Assembly (NCBI RefSeq): GCF_008831155.1
Contig: NZ_WBKB01000010.1
Location: 1 to 64,000 of the forward strand
Reading direction: 5' to 3'
DNA: 64,000 bases
Origin: Gulosibacter chungangensis
Lineage (GTDB): Bacteria; Actinomycetota; Actinomycetes; Actinomycetales; Microbacteriaceae
A program made the position numbers and the translations under genes. This document shows positions 1 through 9,291 of this stretch, one piece after another. The notes under the pieces are model-generated. The model searched no databases, was not told where the DNA came from, and was given only the letters and a program-made list of their open reading frames with translations. How positions within the stretch are numbered: the stretch's first letter is position 1; each line of letters opens with the position of its first letter.

Positions 1-12
1 CTCTCCGTAAAT
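1..12 (-). rRNA. rrs: 16S rRNA, first bases of the 5' end (partial)
   Basis: Read on the minus strand, the edge of the window is TTTACGGAGAG. This is the usual actinobacterial beginning of 16S rRNA, directly before the universal TTTGATCCTGGCTCAG, which would lie just outside the window. The exact mature 5' end cannot be fixed from about ten bases. The long leader and promoter found just upstream support the call. Confidence 0.6.
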
Positions 13-453
13 GAACAACACTGACATGAACACAAAACGCATCCACACCAGCAAAATTCGAAATACACTGACCCCGAAAGATCAGAGTTCAATCAACTGA
101 CAAAACAAACCACACACACCCAAACGGGCATGTACTGGCTCTCTTTATCCAAAATAAGGAACCACAAAAGGGTCCAAAATGGCATTAGACAATAAAAGTG
201 CACACTGTTGAGTTCTCAAGGATCGGATGCACCCCACCATTCACCACACCAGACGACTACTGTCGCGCTAGTTTGTGTGGCTTCCTCGTGGAGGCAACTT
301 CACAATCTTACAACAGGCTTTCCTGCGTGTCAACTCCAACTCCCGTGAGATCTAACCGATCTTTCGAAGCGGCGAACCACTCAATATTCTTGAGTCTGGT
401 TCAGACACTGGCAGGCGTTCCCGCCTTGTTGTGTTGTTGTCGTTTCCGGCAAC
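13..453 (-). other. rRNA operon leader with boxA-like processing element
   Basis: This stretch has no credible gene. It lies between the predicted rrn promoter and the 16S 5' end. At 201-220 the minus strand reads CTTGAGAACTCAACAGTGTG, the TTGAGAACTCAA element typical of leaders and spacers of actinobacterial rRNA operons, linked to antitermination and processing. A small hairpin with arms ACTCAA (379-384) and TTGAGT (390-395) lies further upstream in the transcript. The part next to 16S is AT-rich for this genome, as expected for a pre-rRNA processing stem. Confidence 0.7.
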
Positions 454-459
454 TCCATA

Positions 460-489
460 AGCATAGGACACTCGAAACCCCCACCGCAA
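460..489 (-). promoter_or_regulatory. Predicted sigma-A promoter of the rRNA operon
   Basis: On the minus strand there is a -35 TTGCGG (484-489), an 18-base spacer and a -10 TATGCT (460-465), which puts transcription start near 453. The downstream sequence TTGCCGGAAACGACAAC resembles the initially transcribed region of rrn operons in this group. The 18-base spacer is slightly long. No other promoter in the leader is as good. Confidence 0.6.
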
Positions 490-725
490 ACCCGGGCACC
501 CCAAACCCCCGCCTTCGGCACCAGAACGGGGCACACGACCCAACAACCCGGGCGTGTCACAGGCCCAAAAGGCCTATCTCAACACTCGACACAAAACAAA
601 AGCCGGCCCGCACAAGCAGCCAGAACAGAACCATCCATCCCTAACCACCCATACGGACCGGCATTCACAGCCCCGCGCTTGTCCGGCCTACGACTGCTTG
701 CGACAGCAAACCGGCCGATCGCCCG
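490..725. other. Gene-free stretch upstream of the rrn promoter, with a small hairpin
   Basis: No supported gene lies between the stop codon of the YhgE-like gene and the rrn promoter. A perfect five-base-pair hairpin AGGCC-CAAAA-GGCCT sits at 561-575 and may help end transcription of the upstream gene, although no U-run follows it. Further rrn promoters may lie here, but none matches the consensus well. Confidence 0.4.
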
Positions 726-3002
726 CTAAGCCGCAGCGACCACCCTTCGTTTTCGCTGCAGGGCGACTGCCGTGATGGCCAGCGCCGCGGCTCCGATCAG
801 CACGAGGCCGGAGATCGCGGCGAACACGTCACCGGCGGCACCGCCCGCATAGATTGCTTGCAGACCAGAAACCACCTGGCCCATCGGCATGAAACCGCTC
901 AGGCTCTGTGCCCACCCTGCACTGAACTCGAGCGGAATAATCCCGGGGACGAGGATCAACTGCAAGAGCAGCAACGCGATCGAAATCACGGCGGCCGTTC
1001 GGCGTCGGAAGAGCGTCGCAAAGAGCAGGTGGAGTGCGGCAACGCATCCGGTCGCCAGAATCGCGACCACGAGAGAACCGAGTAAGCCGCTCCAGGGTGC
1101 ACCCAAGAACAGGTGCGGGATGACGGACAGCACCAGCGCAACAACGCCCACCGGGATAGTCAACTTTCGTGCTGCCGCGAGGAAGATCGTCGCGTTCGAG
1201 GCACTTGACTCAAGAATGTCTTCGGTCACTGTCCGGCGACGCAACGCGGTGATAAGCGCCGCAAGCCAAATACCGACCGCGAGGCCGATCGCGCCGAGCA
1301 CACCGCCAAAGGTTGGATCGTGCTTCGCGACAGTCTCGGCGATAACCGGCTCGGCGAGAATATCGGCGAAGGCTTCGGGATCACCAATCGCGTTCTCTGC
1401 CTGATCGGCACCGTCCTGCAAACCCTGGGCCATCGTGCGGGCGCCGTCTTCAAGCTCGCCGATCCCGTCACCGAGTTCTTCACCGCCCTCATTCAGCTCC
1501 TGTTGACCGTCGTGAATCTGGCTCAGCCCATCCGCGAGCGCCGATGCGCCGTCACCAAGCTGCGACGCACCATCTTCCAACTGCGAGCCGCCGTCAACCA
1601 ACTGCGAACCGGCATCAGTGAGCTGTTCGCCACCGTCAATAATCTGGCCCGAACCATCCACGATCTGGCCACCGCCGTCAATCAGCTGCCCGGCTCCATC
1701 CGAAAGCTGACCAGCGCCATCCGCAATCTGGCCGACACCCTCGGTGTACTGAATAATTCCGTCAGCGAGTTGACCGACCCCATCCCCGGCCCCCGCAAGG
1801 GAGCCGAGCTGATCGGCAGCATCCGAAAGCCCCGACTCGAGAGAACCGAGGTCGAGACCGGAAGTGTCGATGGCGCTGAGCAGCTGATCCACCGCATCCC
1901 GGCAGTTCGTGGCCGTTGCCGGATCAACTGCCTCGAGTTCATCGCAATAGGTGCTCAGCGTCGAGGGATCGAGATCCGATAGGCCACCGAGCAGCGGCGC
2001 GAGTTGCTCAAGCTGGTCGGCGAGGCCTGCGATCTGCGGACCGTAGTCGCTAAGTTGATCCGCCATACCCTGCAACTCACCGGCGGCATATTGCAGATCA
2101 TCCGAACCACCGTCGAGCTGATCAAGCCCGGAAGAAAGCTCCTGCACTCCCCCGGCGAACTCATTCACGCCACCGACATAGTCCTCTACACCCGAGGCAT
2201 ACTGCGAGACACCGCCGACGTACTGGTCCACGCCGTCCACGTAGGCCGAGACACCGCCGGAATATTCATCGATCCCGTCCGCGAACGTACCCACGCCATC
2301 CGAGAACTGCACCGCACCGTCATAGGCCTCACCCGTGCCATCGGCCAGCTGCACACTTCCGTCGAGGAATTGCGAGAAACCGTCGTCGAGCTGTCCGATG
2401 CCGTCAGCAAGTTGCGTTGCCCCATCGGCAGCTTCCTGCAGGCCGCCCGCCGATTCATTGAGCCCGTCAACGAGACCGACCGCGATCATGTTCGTCACGG
2501 TCTGCCCGAATTGTGCCGTAAGACCGTCAAACACATCCTGGCTGACCGCACCGGTCAACCAGTCCTTCGACTGGCTGGTCGTGATATCGATCCGCGCAGC
2601 CCGCGGGTCACCACCCGAAAGCGAAACAATCGAGGCCGAGAAATCCTCCGGAATCGTCAGTACGACATACGCCTCCCCCGAAGCGATGGCTTCCTGCGCG
2701 GTGTCCTGACTCGCGAGCTGCCAATCGAAGAGGTCGACATTCTCGGTATTCGTAAACCAGCTCACGAGCAAGCGCCCAGCGACCACTTGGGTTTCGGTGC
2801 CGTCGGCATTCGCTTGCGTTGCCATCTCATCGTTATTGACGATCAGTGCGGGCAGGGTGCCGCTGCGTTCATTTGCGCCACCGAGTGCCGCGAAATAAAG
2901 GCCGACCAGGGCCAGCGGCACGAAAATCGCGACCAGCAGGTTTCGGATGCGCGCATTCTTGAAGCTCGCGGCGCGGCTATCGGGTCGAGTGGTGGCGCTC
3001 AT
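726..3002 (-). CDS. YhgE/Pip-family membrane protein
   Basis: 758 residues. The N-terminus has one membrane segment (about 24-44) followed by the conserved start of the YhgE/Pip periplasmic region. The middle (about 185-300 and 410-530) is built from degenerate heptads of the type DGxxQLxDG. The C-terminus (about 560-750) has five or six membrane segments, as in ABC-2-like permeases. The ATG overlaps the stop of the upstream MmpL-type gene by ATGA, so translation is coupled. YhgE/Pip proteins are known as cell-surface or phage-receptor proteins and as partners of transport or type VII-like machinery, but their substrate is generally unknown. The pairing suggests an envelope transport complex. 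The heptads appear as imperfect DNA repeats at 1540-1740 and 2150-2430. Confidence 0.85.
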   Translation of the reverse strand: MSATTRPDSRAASFKNARIRNLLVAIFVPLALVGLYFAALGGANERSGTLPALIVNNDEMATQANADGTETQVVAGRLLVSWFTNTENVDLFDWQLASQDTAQEAIASGEAYVVLTIPEDFSASIVSLSGGDPRAARIDITTSQSKDWLTGAVSQDVFDGLTAQFGQTVTNMIAVGLVDGLNESAGGLQEAADGATQLADGIGQLDDGFSQFLDGSVQLADGTGEAYDGAVQFSDGVGTFADGIDEYSGGVSAYVDGVDQYVGGVSQYASGVEDYVGGVNEFAGGVQELSSGLDQLDGGSDDLQYAAGELQGMADQLSDYGPQIAGLADQLEQLAPLLGGLSDLDPSTLSTYCDELEAVDPATATNCRDAVDQLLSAIDTSGLDLGSLESGLSDAADQLGSLAGAGDGVGQLADGIIQYTEGVGQIADGAGQLSDGAGQLIDGGGQIVDGSGQIIDGGEQLTDAGSQLVDGGSQLEDGASQLGDGASALADGLSQIHDGQQELNEGGEELGDGIGELEDGARTMAQGLQDGADQAENAIGDPEAFADILAEPVIAETVAKHDPTFGGVLGAIGLAVGIWLAALITALRRRTVTEDILESSASNATIFLAAARKLTIPVGVVALVLSVIPHLFLGAPWSGLLGSLVVAILATGCVAALHLLFATLFRRRTAAVISIALLLLQLILVPGIIPLEFSAGWAQSLSGFMPMGQVVSGLQAIYAGGAAGDVFAAISGLVLIGAAALAITAVALQRKRRVVAAA

Positions 3003-5950
3003 GCGCGCGCATCCTTTCCAAACAGGGAGTGGCCAAGGGGTGAGGTGTCACCGGCATGCTGCGGTAGTGATTCGGTTCGCAGTTCGACGACGGTGATGCG
3101 TCTGCGCAAATCGCTGAGGTCCGATTCGGCAGTGTCCAACACGACCGAGGAGTCGAGACCGACGACCAGCGTGATGTCGCGGTTAATCAGTCGTGAGACG
3201 GCCCGCACCACTGAGGTCACCAATGGGGCCCCTGCCTGCCCGTGGGCGACGGCACCGAAGTCGATCACCAGTAGTTGCGGGATCTCCACGATCGAAACCC
3301 CCGCGAGCGCGACGGACCTCGCCACCGCATCCAGCGCATCCAACCGGCTCGACTCGCGCAGACCACCCGGGTGACCGATCGCGCGCAGAGCCGCGTTGAG
3401 TTCCTCGAGCACAATGCGAATTTCCGCGGGTGGGATTTCTTCCCGAGCGGTGGTGCGACCGTATGCACCGTGGCGGCCGAGGAGCTGGCCGAGGGTCAGC
3501 TCGCGCTCTCGGTCGCTGAGTGAATCGAGATTGCACAGCGCAACCTGCGAGATCAGTGCACCGCCATCGCCCGGCACCGTTCGGCCGAGAATCTGCGCGC
3601 GACCGCTTGCCGGGTCAATCCGTCCCGCAAGGGTTGCTTCGAGCAGCCTGCGGGATGCGAGATCGCCCCGCACGAACAACATGCCGCCAGCAATAACATC
3701 GCAGGTCACTGGGCTCGCCGATCCGTCGCCGACGCGCAGGTCTTCGAGTGCGATCGCCGCGTGATGTTCCTTCGCCCAGGCTGCACGTTCACGGTACTCG
3801 CGCAGCGCCTCGCCCTCGATATCGAGGTCGGGCAGGATGCGGTCAAGCCACTTTGGCAGCGTCCAGGCATGCTCCCCAAAGAGTGCCATCAGCGCGGGTA
3901 CGAGCGTCATGCGAACCAGGAAGGCGTCGAAGGCGATGCCCGCGGCGAGACCCAGTGCAATCACCTTAATCACACCGGCACCTTCCGGAACGAACGCGAT
4001 GAAGACGAAGAACATGATCAGCGCCGCGGCGGTCACCACGCGAGCCGCATTCGCGAATCCATCTTCGATCGCATCCCGAGCCTTTGCCCCGCGAACGTGC
4101 GCTTCGCGCATACCTGACACGAGAAAGACCTCGTAGTCCATCGCGAGCCCGAAGACGATCGCGAGCAGAATGATGGGCAGGAACGCGATAATCGGGCCGG
4201 GCACAATGCCCATAAATTCGCCGAGGATACCGTCCTGGAAGATCAGCACGACGATGCCGAAGGCCGCGAAGGCCGAGAGCAAGAAGCTGAGCGCCGCTTT
4301 GAGTGGCACCAACACCGAGCGGAACACCATCATCAGCAGAATGAAGCTCAACCCCACGACCACGCCCGCGAAGGGCAGCAATGCGTTGTTGAGTCGGTCA
4401 GTGATATCGATTTGTACCGCGGTGGCACCGGTTACCGAGCTGACTGCGCCGTAGTCCGCCTTGATCTGCGGCGCGAGCTCGCGCAGTGCGGTCACGGTGT
4501 CAAGCGTCGCGGGGTCATCGGGCCCGGTGGTGGGCACAACCTGAATGATCGCGGAGTCAACCGTGATGTTCGGGATGGCCGAACCGGCCGACTGCACACC
4601 GGGGGTATCGGCGACCAGATCGCTAATAGCGGCCAGGTCATCCATCATTGTCTCGTTCTCAACCTGGGTGATGTCGAGCATCACGACCATCGGGCCGTTG
4701 GCACCCTCACCGAAGTGATTGGTGATGATGTCATAGGAGTCGCGGGCGGTGGCGCCGACAGCTTCGCTTCGTCCCGAGGGGAGCGAGGTCTCCATGTGGA
4801 GCGCGGGCAGTGCTAGGGCGCCGAGCCCGGCGATCACCAGAATCACAAACACGATCGGTGCCTTCAAAACCGCGCGTACCCAGCGGCGACCCATCGTGGG
4901 TCGTTCATTGCGGCCGGTCTCGCGCTTGAGAGCACGTGATCCCGGTTTCGGACGGAGCCGCTCGCCGGCGAAGGCGAGGAGCGCAGGTAACAGTGTGAGT
5001 GAGGCAAGCAAGGCCATGAACACACCGGCCGCGGCGGCAACGCCCATCACCGAGAGGAAGGGGATACCGACAATCAGCAGTCCCAATAGCGCCACCATCA
5101 CGGTCGCCGCGGCGAAGGTCACCGCGGAACCCGAGGTACCCACCGCAGTCGCGGCGGACTCTTCCACATCCTCACCCCAGGCCAACTGATTTCGGTGTCG
5201 GGAGAGGATGAATAGGGCATAGTCAATCCCCACCGCGATACCGATCATCACCGCAAGGAGTGGACTCGCGCTCGAGACAGTGATGAACCTGGTGACAAAG
5301 AGCAGTGCCCCCATCGTCACACCCACCGCAATAATCGCCGACGCCAGCGGAAGCCCCGCGGCCACGACCGATCCGAACGTCACGATCAGCACGATCGCAG
5401 CAAACAGCACACCGATAGCCTCGGTAATTGTCACGCCGTATTCGATGTCCTGATACAGCTGACCACCGAATTCCACCCGCAAGCCGTCGGCTTCGAGGCT
5501 CTGCGCGATCTGGGCGACCTCTTCTTTGTCGTCCACGAGGTCGCTCATGACGTTGGTGTCGAACTGCACGGAGATAATCGCCGCGCGGCCGTCATCGCTC
5601 AGTGAGCCGGTGGCGTATTCCGAGAACGGATCGAGGGCCTGTGCCACGTGACCGACCTCATTCAGCTGTTCCGAAACATCCGCAATCGCTTGGCGACGGT
5701 CCTCGATCGTGCCGGATTCCGCCTCCAAAACGATCTGCGCACTCGCGCCGGCGACTTCCGGGAACACCTCGCCGAGCCGATCAAGCGCCTCCTGCGATTC
5801 GGTACCTGGAATCTCGAAGTCTTCCTTCATCTCGCCACCGAGCCCAAGGCCGAGCCCGAGCGTGGCGACGAATACTGCCAACCAAGTGATCAGCACCGGC
5901 CATCGGTTGCGAAATGAGAATCTTCCGATGCGGTACAGAAGCAGCGCCAA
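2999..5950 (-). CDS. MmpL/RND-family transporter with C-terminal degenerate ABC-ATPase-like domain
   Basis: 983 residues from a TTG start with AAGGGA just upstream. Residues 1-730 are a normal MMPL protein: two halves, each with one membrane segment, a large extracytoplasmic loop and a five- or six-helix membrane bundle. Conserved features include GIDYALFILSR in the first half and GLAMDYEVFLVSGMRE in the second. Residues 745-983 are extra. They read like an ABC nucleotide-binding domain (AIALEDLRVGDG, LAGRIDPASGRAQILGR, PQLLVIDFG), but the Walker A loop is replaced by VRGDLASRR and the LSGGQ signature is lost, so ATP hydrolysis is unlikely. The gene is translationally coupled to the downstream YhgE-like gene. 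MmpL proteins export lipids or small molecules using the proton gradient; the substrate here is unknown. Confidence 0.85.
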   Translation of the reverse strand: MALLLYRIGRFSFRNRWPVLITWLAVFVATLGLGLGLGGEMKEDFEIPGTESQEALDRLGEVFPEVAGASAQIVLEAESGTIEDRRQAIADVSEQLNEVGHVAQALDPFSEYATGSLSDDGRAAIISVQFDTNVMSDLVDDKEEVAQIAQSLEADGLRVEFGGQLYQDIEYGVTITEAIGVLFAAIVLIVTFGSVVAAGLPLASAIIAVGVTMGALLFVTRFITVSSASPLLAVMIGIAVGIDYALFILSRHRNQLAWGEDVEESAATAVGTSGSAVTFAAATVMVALLGLLIVGIPFLSVMGVAAAAGVFMALLASLTLLPALLAFAGERLRPKPGSRALKRETGRNERPTMGRRWVRAVLKAPIVFVILVIAGLGALALPALHMETSLPSGRSEAVGATARDSYDIITNHFGEGANGPMVVMLDITQVENETMMDDLAAISDLVADTPGVQSAGSAIPNITVDSAIIQVVPTTGPDDPATLDTVTALRELAPQIKADYGAVSSVTGATAVQIDITDRLNNALLPFAGVVVGLSFILLMMVFRSVLVPLKAALSFLLSAFAAFGIVVLIFQDGILGEFMGIVPGPIIAFLPIILLAIVFGLAMDYEVFLVSGMREAHVRGAKARDAIEDGFANAARVVTAAALIMFFVFIAFVPEGAGVIKVIALGLAAGIAFDAFLVRMTLVPALMALFGEHAWTLPKWLDRILPDLDIEGEALREYRERAAWAKEHHAAIALEDLRVGDGSASPVTCDVIAGGMLFVRGDLASRRLLEATLAGRIDPASGRAQILGRTVPGDGGALISQVALCNLDSLSDRERELTLGQLLGRHGAYGRTTAREEIPPAEIRIVLEELNAALRAIGHPGGLRESSRLDALDAVARSVALAGVSIVEIPQLLVIDFGAVAHGQAGAPLVTSVVRAVSRLINRDITLVVGLDSSVVLDTAESDLSDLRRRITVVELRTESLPQHAGDTSPLGHSLFGKDARA

Positions 5951-6227
5951 AATTGTCCCTTATCTGAAACGAAGGATGCGCGACAGCGAGGTCTCGAGGC
6001 AATGAACCGAAAAATTCGCCCGCTTCGCGATGCAACACCACTAAAGCTATCGGTTTTATCGAGCTCTGCGGGAACTCGGCACCATTAATTGGATCTTCGT
6101 TCGCGCCCCGCGAAGCTTTGGATCCAGACAACCGGGCTTGTCGTGAACCGAACCCTCACTCGGCAACGGGTACGCTGATTGCGCTGGCATCTATGCCAGA
6201 TCAACGCTGCAATACGAAGGAGTCCAG

Positions 6228-6425
6228 ATGCGCAAGTACCTCCTCAACGGTGCGCTGCTGTCAGCAATCGCCGGGATCATCCCCACTCTGAAGAAATCTC
6301 AAGAGGCGCGCTCGACCTGGACCACAGTCCTGCAGTGGGTGGTTTGGGGCGCAACCGTCGCCCTCGCTGTCATCGCCATTCGTGAAAACGCGGAAGCAGC
6401 AAGAGAAGAAGAACTCGAAGCCTAG
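6228..6425 (+). CDS. Small single-pass membrane protein, unknown function
   Basis: 65 residues: a basic and hydrophobic N-terminus (MRKYLLNGALLSAIAG), one clear membrane segment (about 32-52) and an acidic tail ending EEELEA. A good ribosome-binding site (AAGGAG) precedes the ATG. A strong hairpin follows the stop, so this looks like a single-gene unit. Short proteins of this form occur in Microbacteriaceae without an assigned role. The 277 bases upstream hold its promoter and that of the divergent MmpL gene. Confidence 0.7.
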   Translation: MRKYLLNGALLSAIAGIIPTLKKSQEARSTWTTVLQWVVWGATVALAVIAIRENAEAAREEELEA

Positions 6426-6428
6426 AAG

Positions 6429-6465
6429 TAAAACGGCAGACTTTCTCTTAAAGTCCGCCGTTTTA
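6429..6465. terminator. Intrinsic terminator hairpin
   Basis: Arms TAAAACGGCAGACTTT (6429-6444) and AAAGTCCGCCGTTTTA (6450-6465) pair over 16 positions with one mismatch and a five-base loop. The TTTT at the end of the stem serves the plus strand. It sits four bases after the small membrane-protein gene. Confidence 0.8.
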
Positions 6466-6534
6466 CCGTGTGGCGACCAGGAAACTCCAGGTCAAGTCCC
6501 TAAGCTTCGGTGAAGCCACGAAAGGGGTCTACGG

Positions 6535-7500
6535 ATGTTTGGCTGGATCCGCAAACTTACCCAGCGGGCGGCGGTCGAAGAATCGACTGACACGTCCTCT
6601 CTTCTTGCACCCGATAATTCGGCTGCAGAAACCCACGCGCAGCAGGCGCCGCTACCGCGCACCGACTCGATTGCTTCTTCACAGGCAATCGAGCCAGCAC
6701 CGCGCATGGTCGATGTCTATACGCCAGAACCGATGCCGGAGCCGCCGACCTCTGAGCTTCCCGAGCCACAGCTCGCGGAGTCTTTCGAGGCACCCGGCAC
6801 GGTAGAAGAGGAAGTGGTCTTCGAGGATGACCACACCTTCACGCCGGTGAATTCAACTGAACGCACGAGTGCCTTTGCTGCACCCGCAACCTCGGTCAAC
6901 ACTGCGACTGTCACAGTTGCAGAGACGGCGGTTGCTGAAGCACCGGTTACTGAGCTCGAGAATGCTGCAGCAGAAGCCGAAGCTATCGATGAACGCATCG
7001 AAGATGCGAGCGAAGCCGCCGCTGCGATCGCGACCGAGACGGCCGAGGCGACCGAAGCATCCACCGAGCTGGAGCCTTCACCGCTGGAAGCCGAGTTCGA
7101 CGGGCTGCTCTCCGCGCCCTCGCCGCGTCCGGCGATGCCGTTGAGCGCTCACCCGAACTTCGCGGGACTCGGTCTGGCGCAGTGGGAGCCCATCGCTCCG
7201 CGCCTGCTCGAACCGGAAGCCGCGCTCACGCCGGCAGCACAGGAAGAGCTGATCAAGCTCTTCGATGACCTCTTTGGCCCCTGCGGCCGTTACCGCCTCG
7301 AGTGGCGCACTGACCGTCGCGCAGGCGACGATGCGATGTTCGCCGAAATCATGACCGCCGATCTCGTACGCCGCGTGCAAAACACCATCGCGGATGTTGC
7401 TGAGCTCGAACGTCCCGAGCCTCCCAAAGCGATCCAAGCGGCATTCGTTGACCTCGAGGAAGACGGCGACGCAGACGAGGCCTTCCGCCAAGCCAGCTAG
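6535..7500 (+). CDS. Hypothetical protein with Ala/Glu-rich region and conserved C-terminal part
   Basis: 321 residues. The start MFGWIRKLTQ follows GAAAGGGG. Residues 15-185 are low complexity, rich in Ala, Glu, Thr and Pro, and probably disordered. Residues about 205-320 look folded, with a mixed helix and strand pattern (AQEELIKLFDDLFGPCGRYR, then AEIMTADLVRRVQNTIADVA). There is no signal peptide or membrane segment. I do not recognise the family. A perfect terminator shared with the convergent VKOR gene follows. It may be a cytoplasmic adaptor or scaffold, but that is only a guess from the composition. Confidence 0.65.
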   Translation: MFGWIRKLTQRAAVEESTDTSSLLAPDNSAAETHAQQAPLPRTDSIASSQAIEPAPRMVDVYTPEPMPEPPTSELPEPQLAESFEAPGTVEEEVVFEDDHTFTPVNSTERTSAFAAPATSVNTATVTVAETAVAEAPVTELENAAAEAEAIDERIEDASEAAAAIATETAEATEASTELEPSPLEAEFDGLLSAPSPRPAMPLSAHPNFAGLGLAQWEPIAPRLLEPEAALTPAAQEELIKLFDDLFGPCGRYRLEWRTDRRAGDDAMFAEIMTADLVRRVQNTIADVAELERPEPPKAIQAAFVDLEEDGDADEAFRQAS

Positions 7501-7550
7501 CTCACGCATTCGCTCGGTCCCGGCCAAGCGAATCCGAGCATCCAGACCCC

Positions 7551-7592
7551 AATAAAGAACCCGACCAGAATCATCTGGTCGGGTTCTTTATT
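7551..7592. terminator. Bidirectional intrinsic terminator
   Basis: Perfect arms of 19 bases (core AAAGAACCCGACCAGA and its complement) surround the loop ATCA at 7570-7573. An A-run on the left and a T-run on the right allow termination in both directions. It separates the plus-strand hypothetical gene from the minus-strand VKOR gene. Confidence 0.9.
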
Positions 7593-7623
7593 GGTTGCGC
7601 GTGAGGCTCTATCCGATCTCCGT

Positions 7624-8286
7624 CTAGATCATCGACAGGCGGATTGCATCCCACATCCCGGCGAGCACGAGGCCGATCACCGCTAGGTACCAAATCACAA
7701 CAATGACCCAGGCCCAGCCGGTCAGGGCTTGGCCTGGCTTGGCCAGGCCCTTCCCGAACCGACCCTGCGCGAGATTCGCCACCGTGGTGAGCGTCATCAA
7801 CGGAATCGTGGCCGCCCAGATGATCATGCACCACAGGCATAGGGCGCGCAGTTGGAAGCCGCTGAACCACTGCAGGTAGGTAATCAGAACCGCGCCACCG
7901 AGCAGCCCGATATTGAAGATCACCAGGTACCAGCTCGGCAGTTTCGCACCGGTGGTCAGCACGACCCCGGTCACCACTGCGATCGTGAAGCAGACCAGGC
8001 CCAGGATGATATTCGGGAACCCGAGCACCGCTCCGGCGCTCGACATCATCGCAGGCTGGCAGGTTACGAAAATGCTGATGTCACACAGCAGTTCGGCGTC
8101 GGGCTCGGTCAGCGCGTGCAGGTATTCCAGCGTCAGCGAGAAGCTCGCGATGAGCCCAATCCCGCCCAGGACGATCAGCACCCAGCCAAGGCCACGGTTG
8201 CGGAATAGCGCTGGCAGCTTCGACTCGGTTACCGCGGTTGTGGATGCACCGGTCGCCTCATCGAGGTCGTGCGCGCGTTCGCTCAT
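7624..8286 (-). CDS. Vitamin K epoxide reductase (VKOR) family protein
   Basis: 220 residues from MSERAHDLDE. An upstream in-frame extension would run into the neighbouring gene and is rejected. Four to five membrane segments follow. The two expected cysteine pairs are present: C68 and C76 in the first loop (CDISIFVTC) and C150-C153 as CLWC. Bacterial VKOR is a quinone-linked thiol oxidase of the plasma membrane that reoxidises DsbA-like proteins, taking the place of DsbB in actinobacteria. The upstream gene is a DsbA-like protein and ends seven bases before this start, so the two form one operon and a donor-acceptor pair for disulfide formation in exported proteins. Confidence 0.88.
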   Translation of the reverse strand: MSERAHDLDEATGASTTAVTESKLPALFRNRGLGWVLIVLGGIGLIASFSLTLEYLHALTEPDAELLCDISIFVTCQPAMMSSAGAVLGFPNIILGLVCFTIAVVTGVVLTTGAKLPSWYLVIFNIGLLGGAVLITYLQWFSGFQLRALCLWCMIIWAATIPLMTLTTVANLAQGRFGKGLAKPGQALTGWAWVIVVIWYLAVIGLVLAGMWDAIRLSMI

Positions 8287-8293
8287 CAGCGGG

Positions 8294-9163
8294 TTACTCC
8301 GCCGGAGTTTCTTCGGTCGCGGCCGACTCGGCGGGCTCAGTTTCCGCTGGCTCAGTCTCGGCAGGCGCCGGAGCTGCTTCACCGGATGCTGCCGCAATTA
8401 CCGCGCGCAGTTCGTCACCCGAGGTGGGCAAGGTCTCCTGGTACTCGCCGTCGATAAAGAGCGAAGGCGTGCCCTGGACACCGTCAGTGCGTGCCTGATT
8501 GGTGCGATCGCTCATCCACCACGAGAAATCGCCGTTCTCGATGGCTTGCAATGCTTCTTGCGAAGTGACTCCGAGCGCGGCGACCTGTGTCGCGTAGTCA
8601 CCGTAGGACATCGTGGCCTGGGTTTCGGCGGGGATCGCGAAGAGACCGTCCATAACGGTGAAGAAGAGTTCCGGCTGGTATTCCACGACTGCCGCGGTGG
8701 CCGCGCCGGCAACGAGACCGTATTCGCTCACGAAGCGGATCATATGGAAGTTCACCTTCGCGCTGCCGTCAGCAATGACCTGTTCGATGTCGCCGCCAAG
8801 CACCTCGTGGTAGTCCTGGCAGTGCGGGCAGGAGAAGTCGAAGTAGTAGTCGACAGTGACCGGTGCGTCCTCGAGCCCGACGACAATGCCGTCGTTCGAC
8901 GCGGCAATCGGCACCTCGACCTCTTGCCCTTCGCTGTTCGTGATCGCCACCGTCCCCGAAGATTCCGGAACCTGCTGATTACCGAACCACTTCGGTCCCA
9001 TCACGACCAGCAGCACAATCGCACCGATCACCACGATCGCGCCGACCACGATGCCGATCTGAGTGAACATCCGGTTGCGGCGCTTGCGAGCCTCTTCCTT
9101 CAGCCGGAGGGCGTTTGCTTCCTCGCGGAGCTTTCGAATGTGTTCGCGGTCTTTACTCGCCAT
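8294..9163 (-). CDS. Membrane-anchored DsbA-like thiol-disulfide oxidoreductase
   Basis: 289 residues. The N-terminus is charged and helical (about 1-30), followed by one membrane anchor (about 34-56). The thioredoxin-fold part carries the active site FDFSCPHCQDYHEVL (C112, C115) and the cis-Pro region VQGTPSLFIDG. The C-terminus is a repetitive Ala/Pro/Glu/Thr tail (about 260-289), probably unstructured. The fold faces outward and would oxidise cysteines of secreted proteins. The VKOR encoded directly downstream is the likely partner that recharges it. It belongs to the thioredoxin_4 type common in Micrococcales. Confidence 0.88.
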   Translation of the reverse strand: MASKDREHIRKLREEANALRLKEEARKRRNRMFTQIGIVVGAIVVIGAIVLLVVMGPKWFGNQQVPESSGTVAITNSEGQEVEVPIAASNDGIVVGLEDAPVTVDYYFDFSCPHCQDYHEVLGGDIEQVIADGSAKVNFHMIRFVSEYGLVAGAATAAVVEYQPELFFTVMDGLFAIPAETQATMSYGDYATQVAALGVTSQEALQAIENGDFSWWMSDRTNQARTDGVQGTPSLFIDGEYQETLPTSGDELRAVIAAASGEAAPAPAETEPAETEPAESAATEETPAE

Positions 9164-9291
9164 GGTGTATTAGAAATCCATTCAGATTGGTCAGGAACGC
9201 ACGGTCCCAGGATTAGTTAAGCCTGCAACTGTCTCGCAGTAGGGTACCCCAGGTCCACAAACTCAGGCTTGGAAATCCTTGTGCCGAACAC

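Noticed and set aside
1540-2430. Regularly spaced DNA repeats that could suggest a CRISPR array
   Set aside because: The units are imperfect, in phase with codons and encode the DGxxQL heptads of the YhgE-like protein; no unique spacers or cas genes.
2004-3374. Long plus-strand open frame (456 codons) over the YhgE-like and MmpL genes
   Set aside because: It is antisense to two genes with clear homology; its product is arginine/isoleucine-rich without domains and arises from codon bias on the other strand.
7852-9220. Plus-strand open frames over the VKOR and DsbA-like genes
   Set aside because: Antisense to two proteins with intact catalytic cysteines; no ribosome-binding site or recognisable domain.
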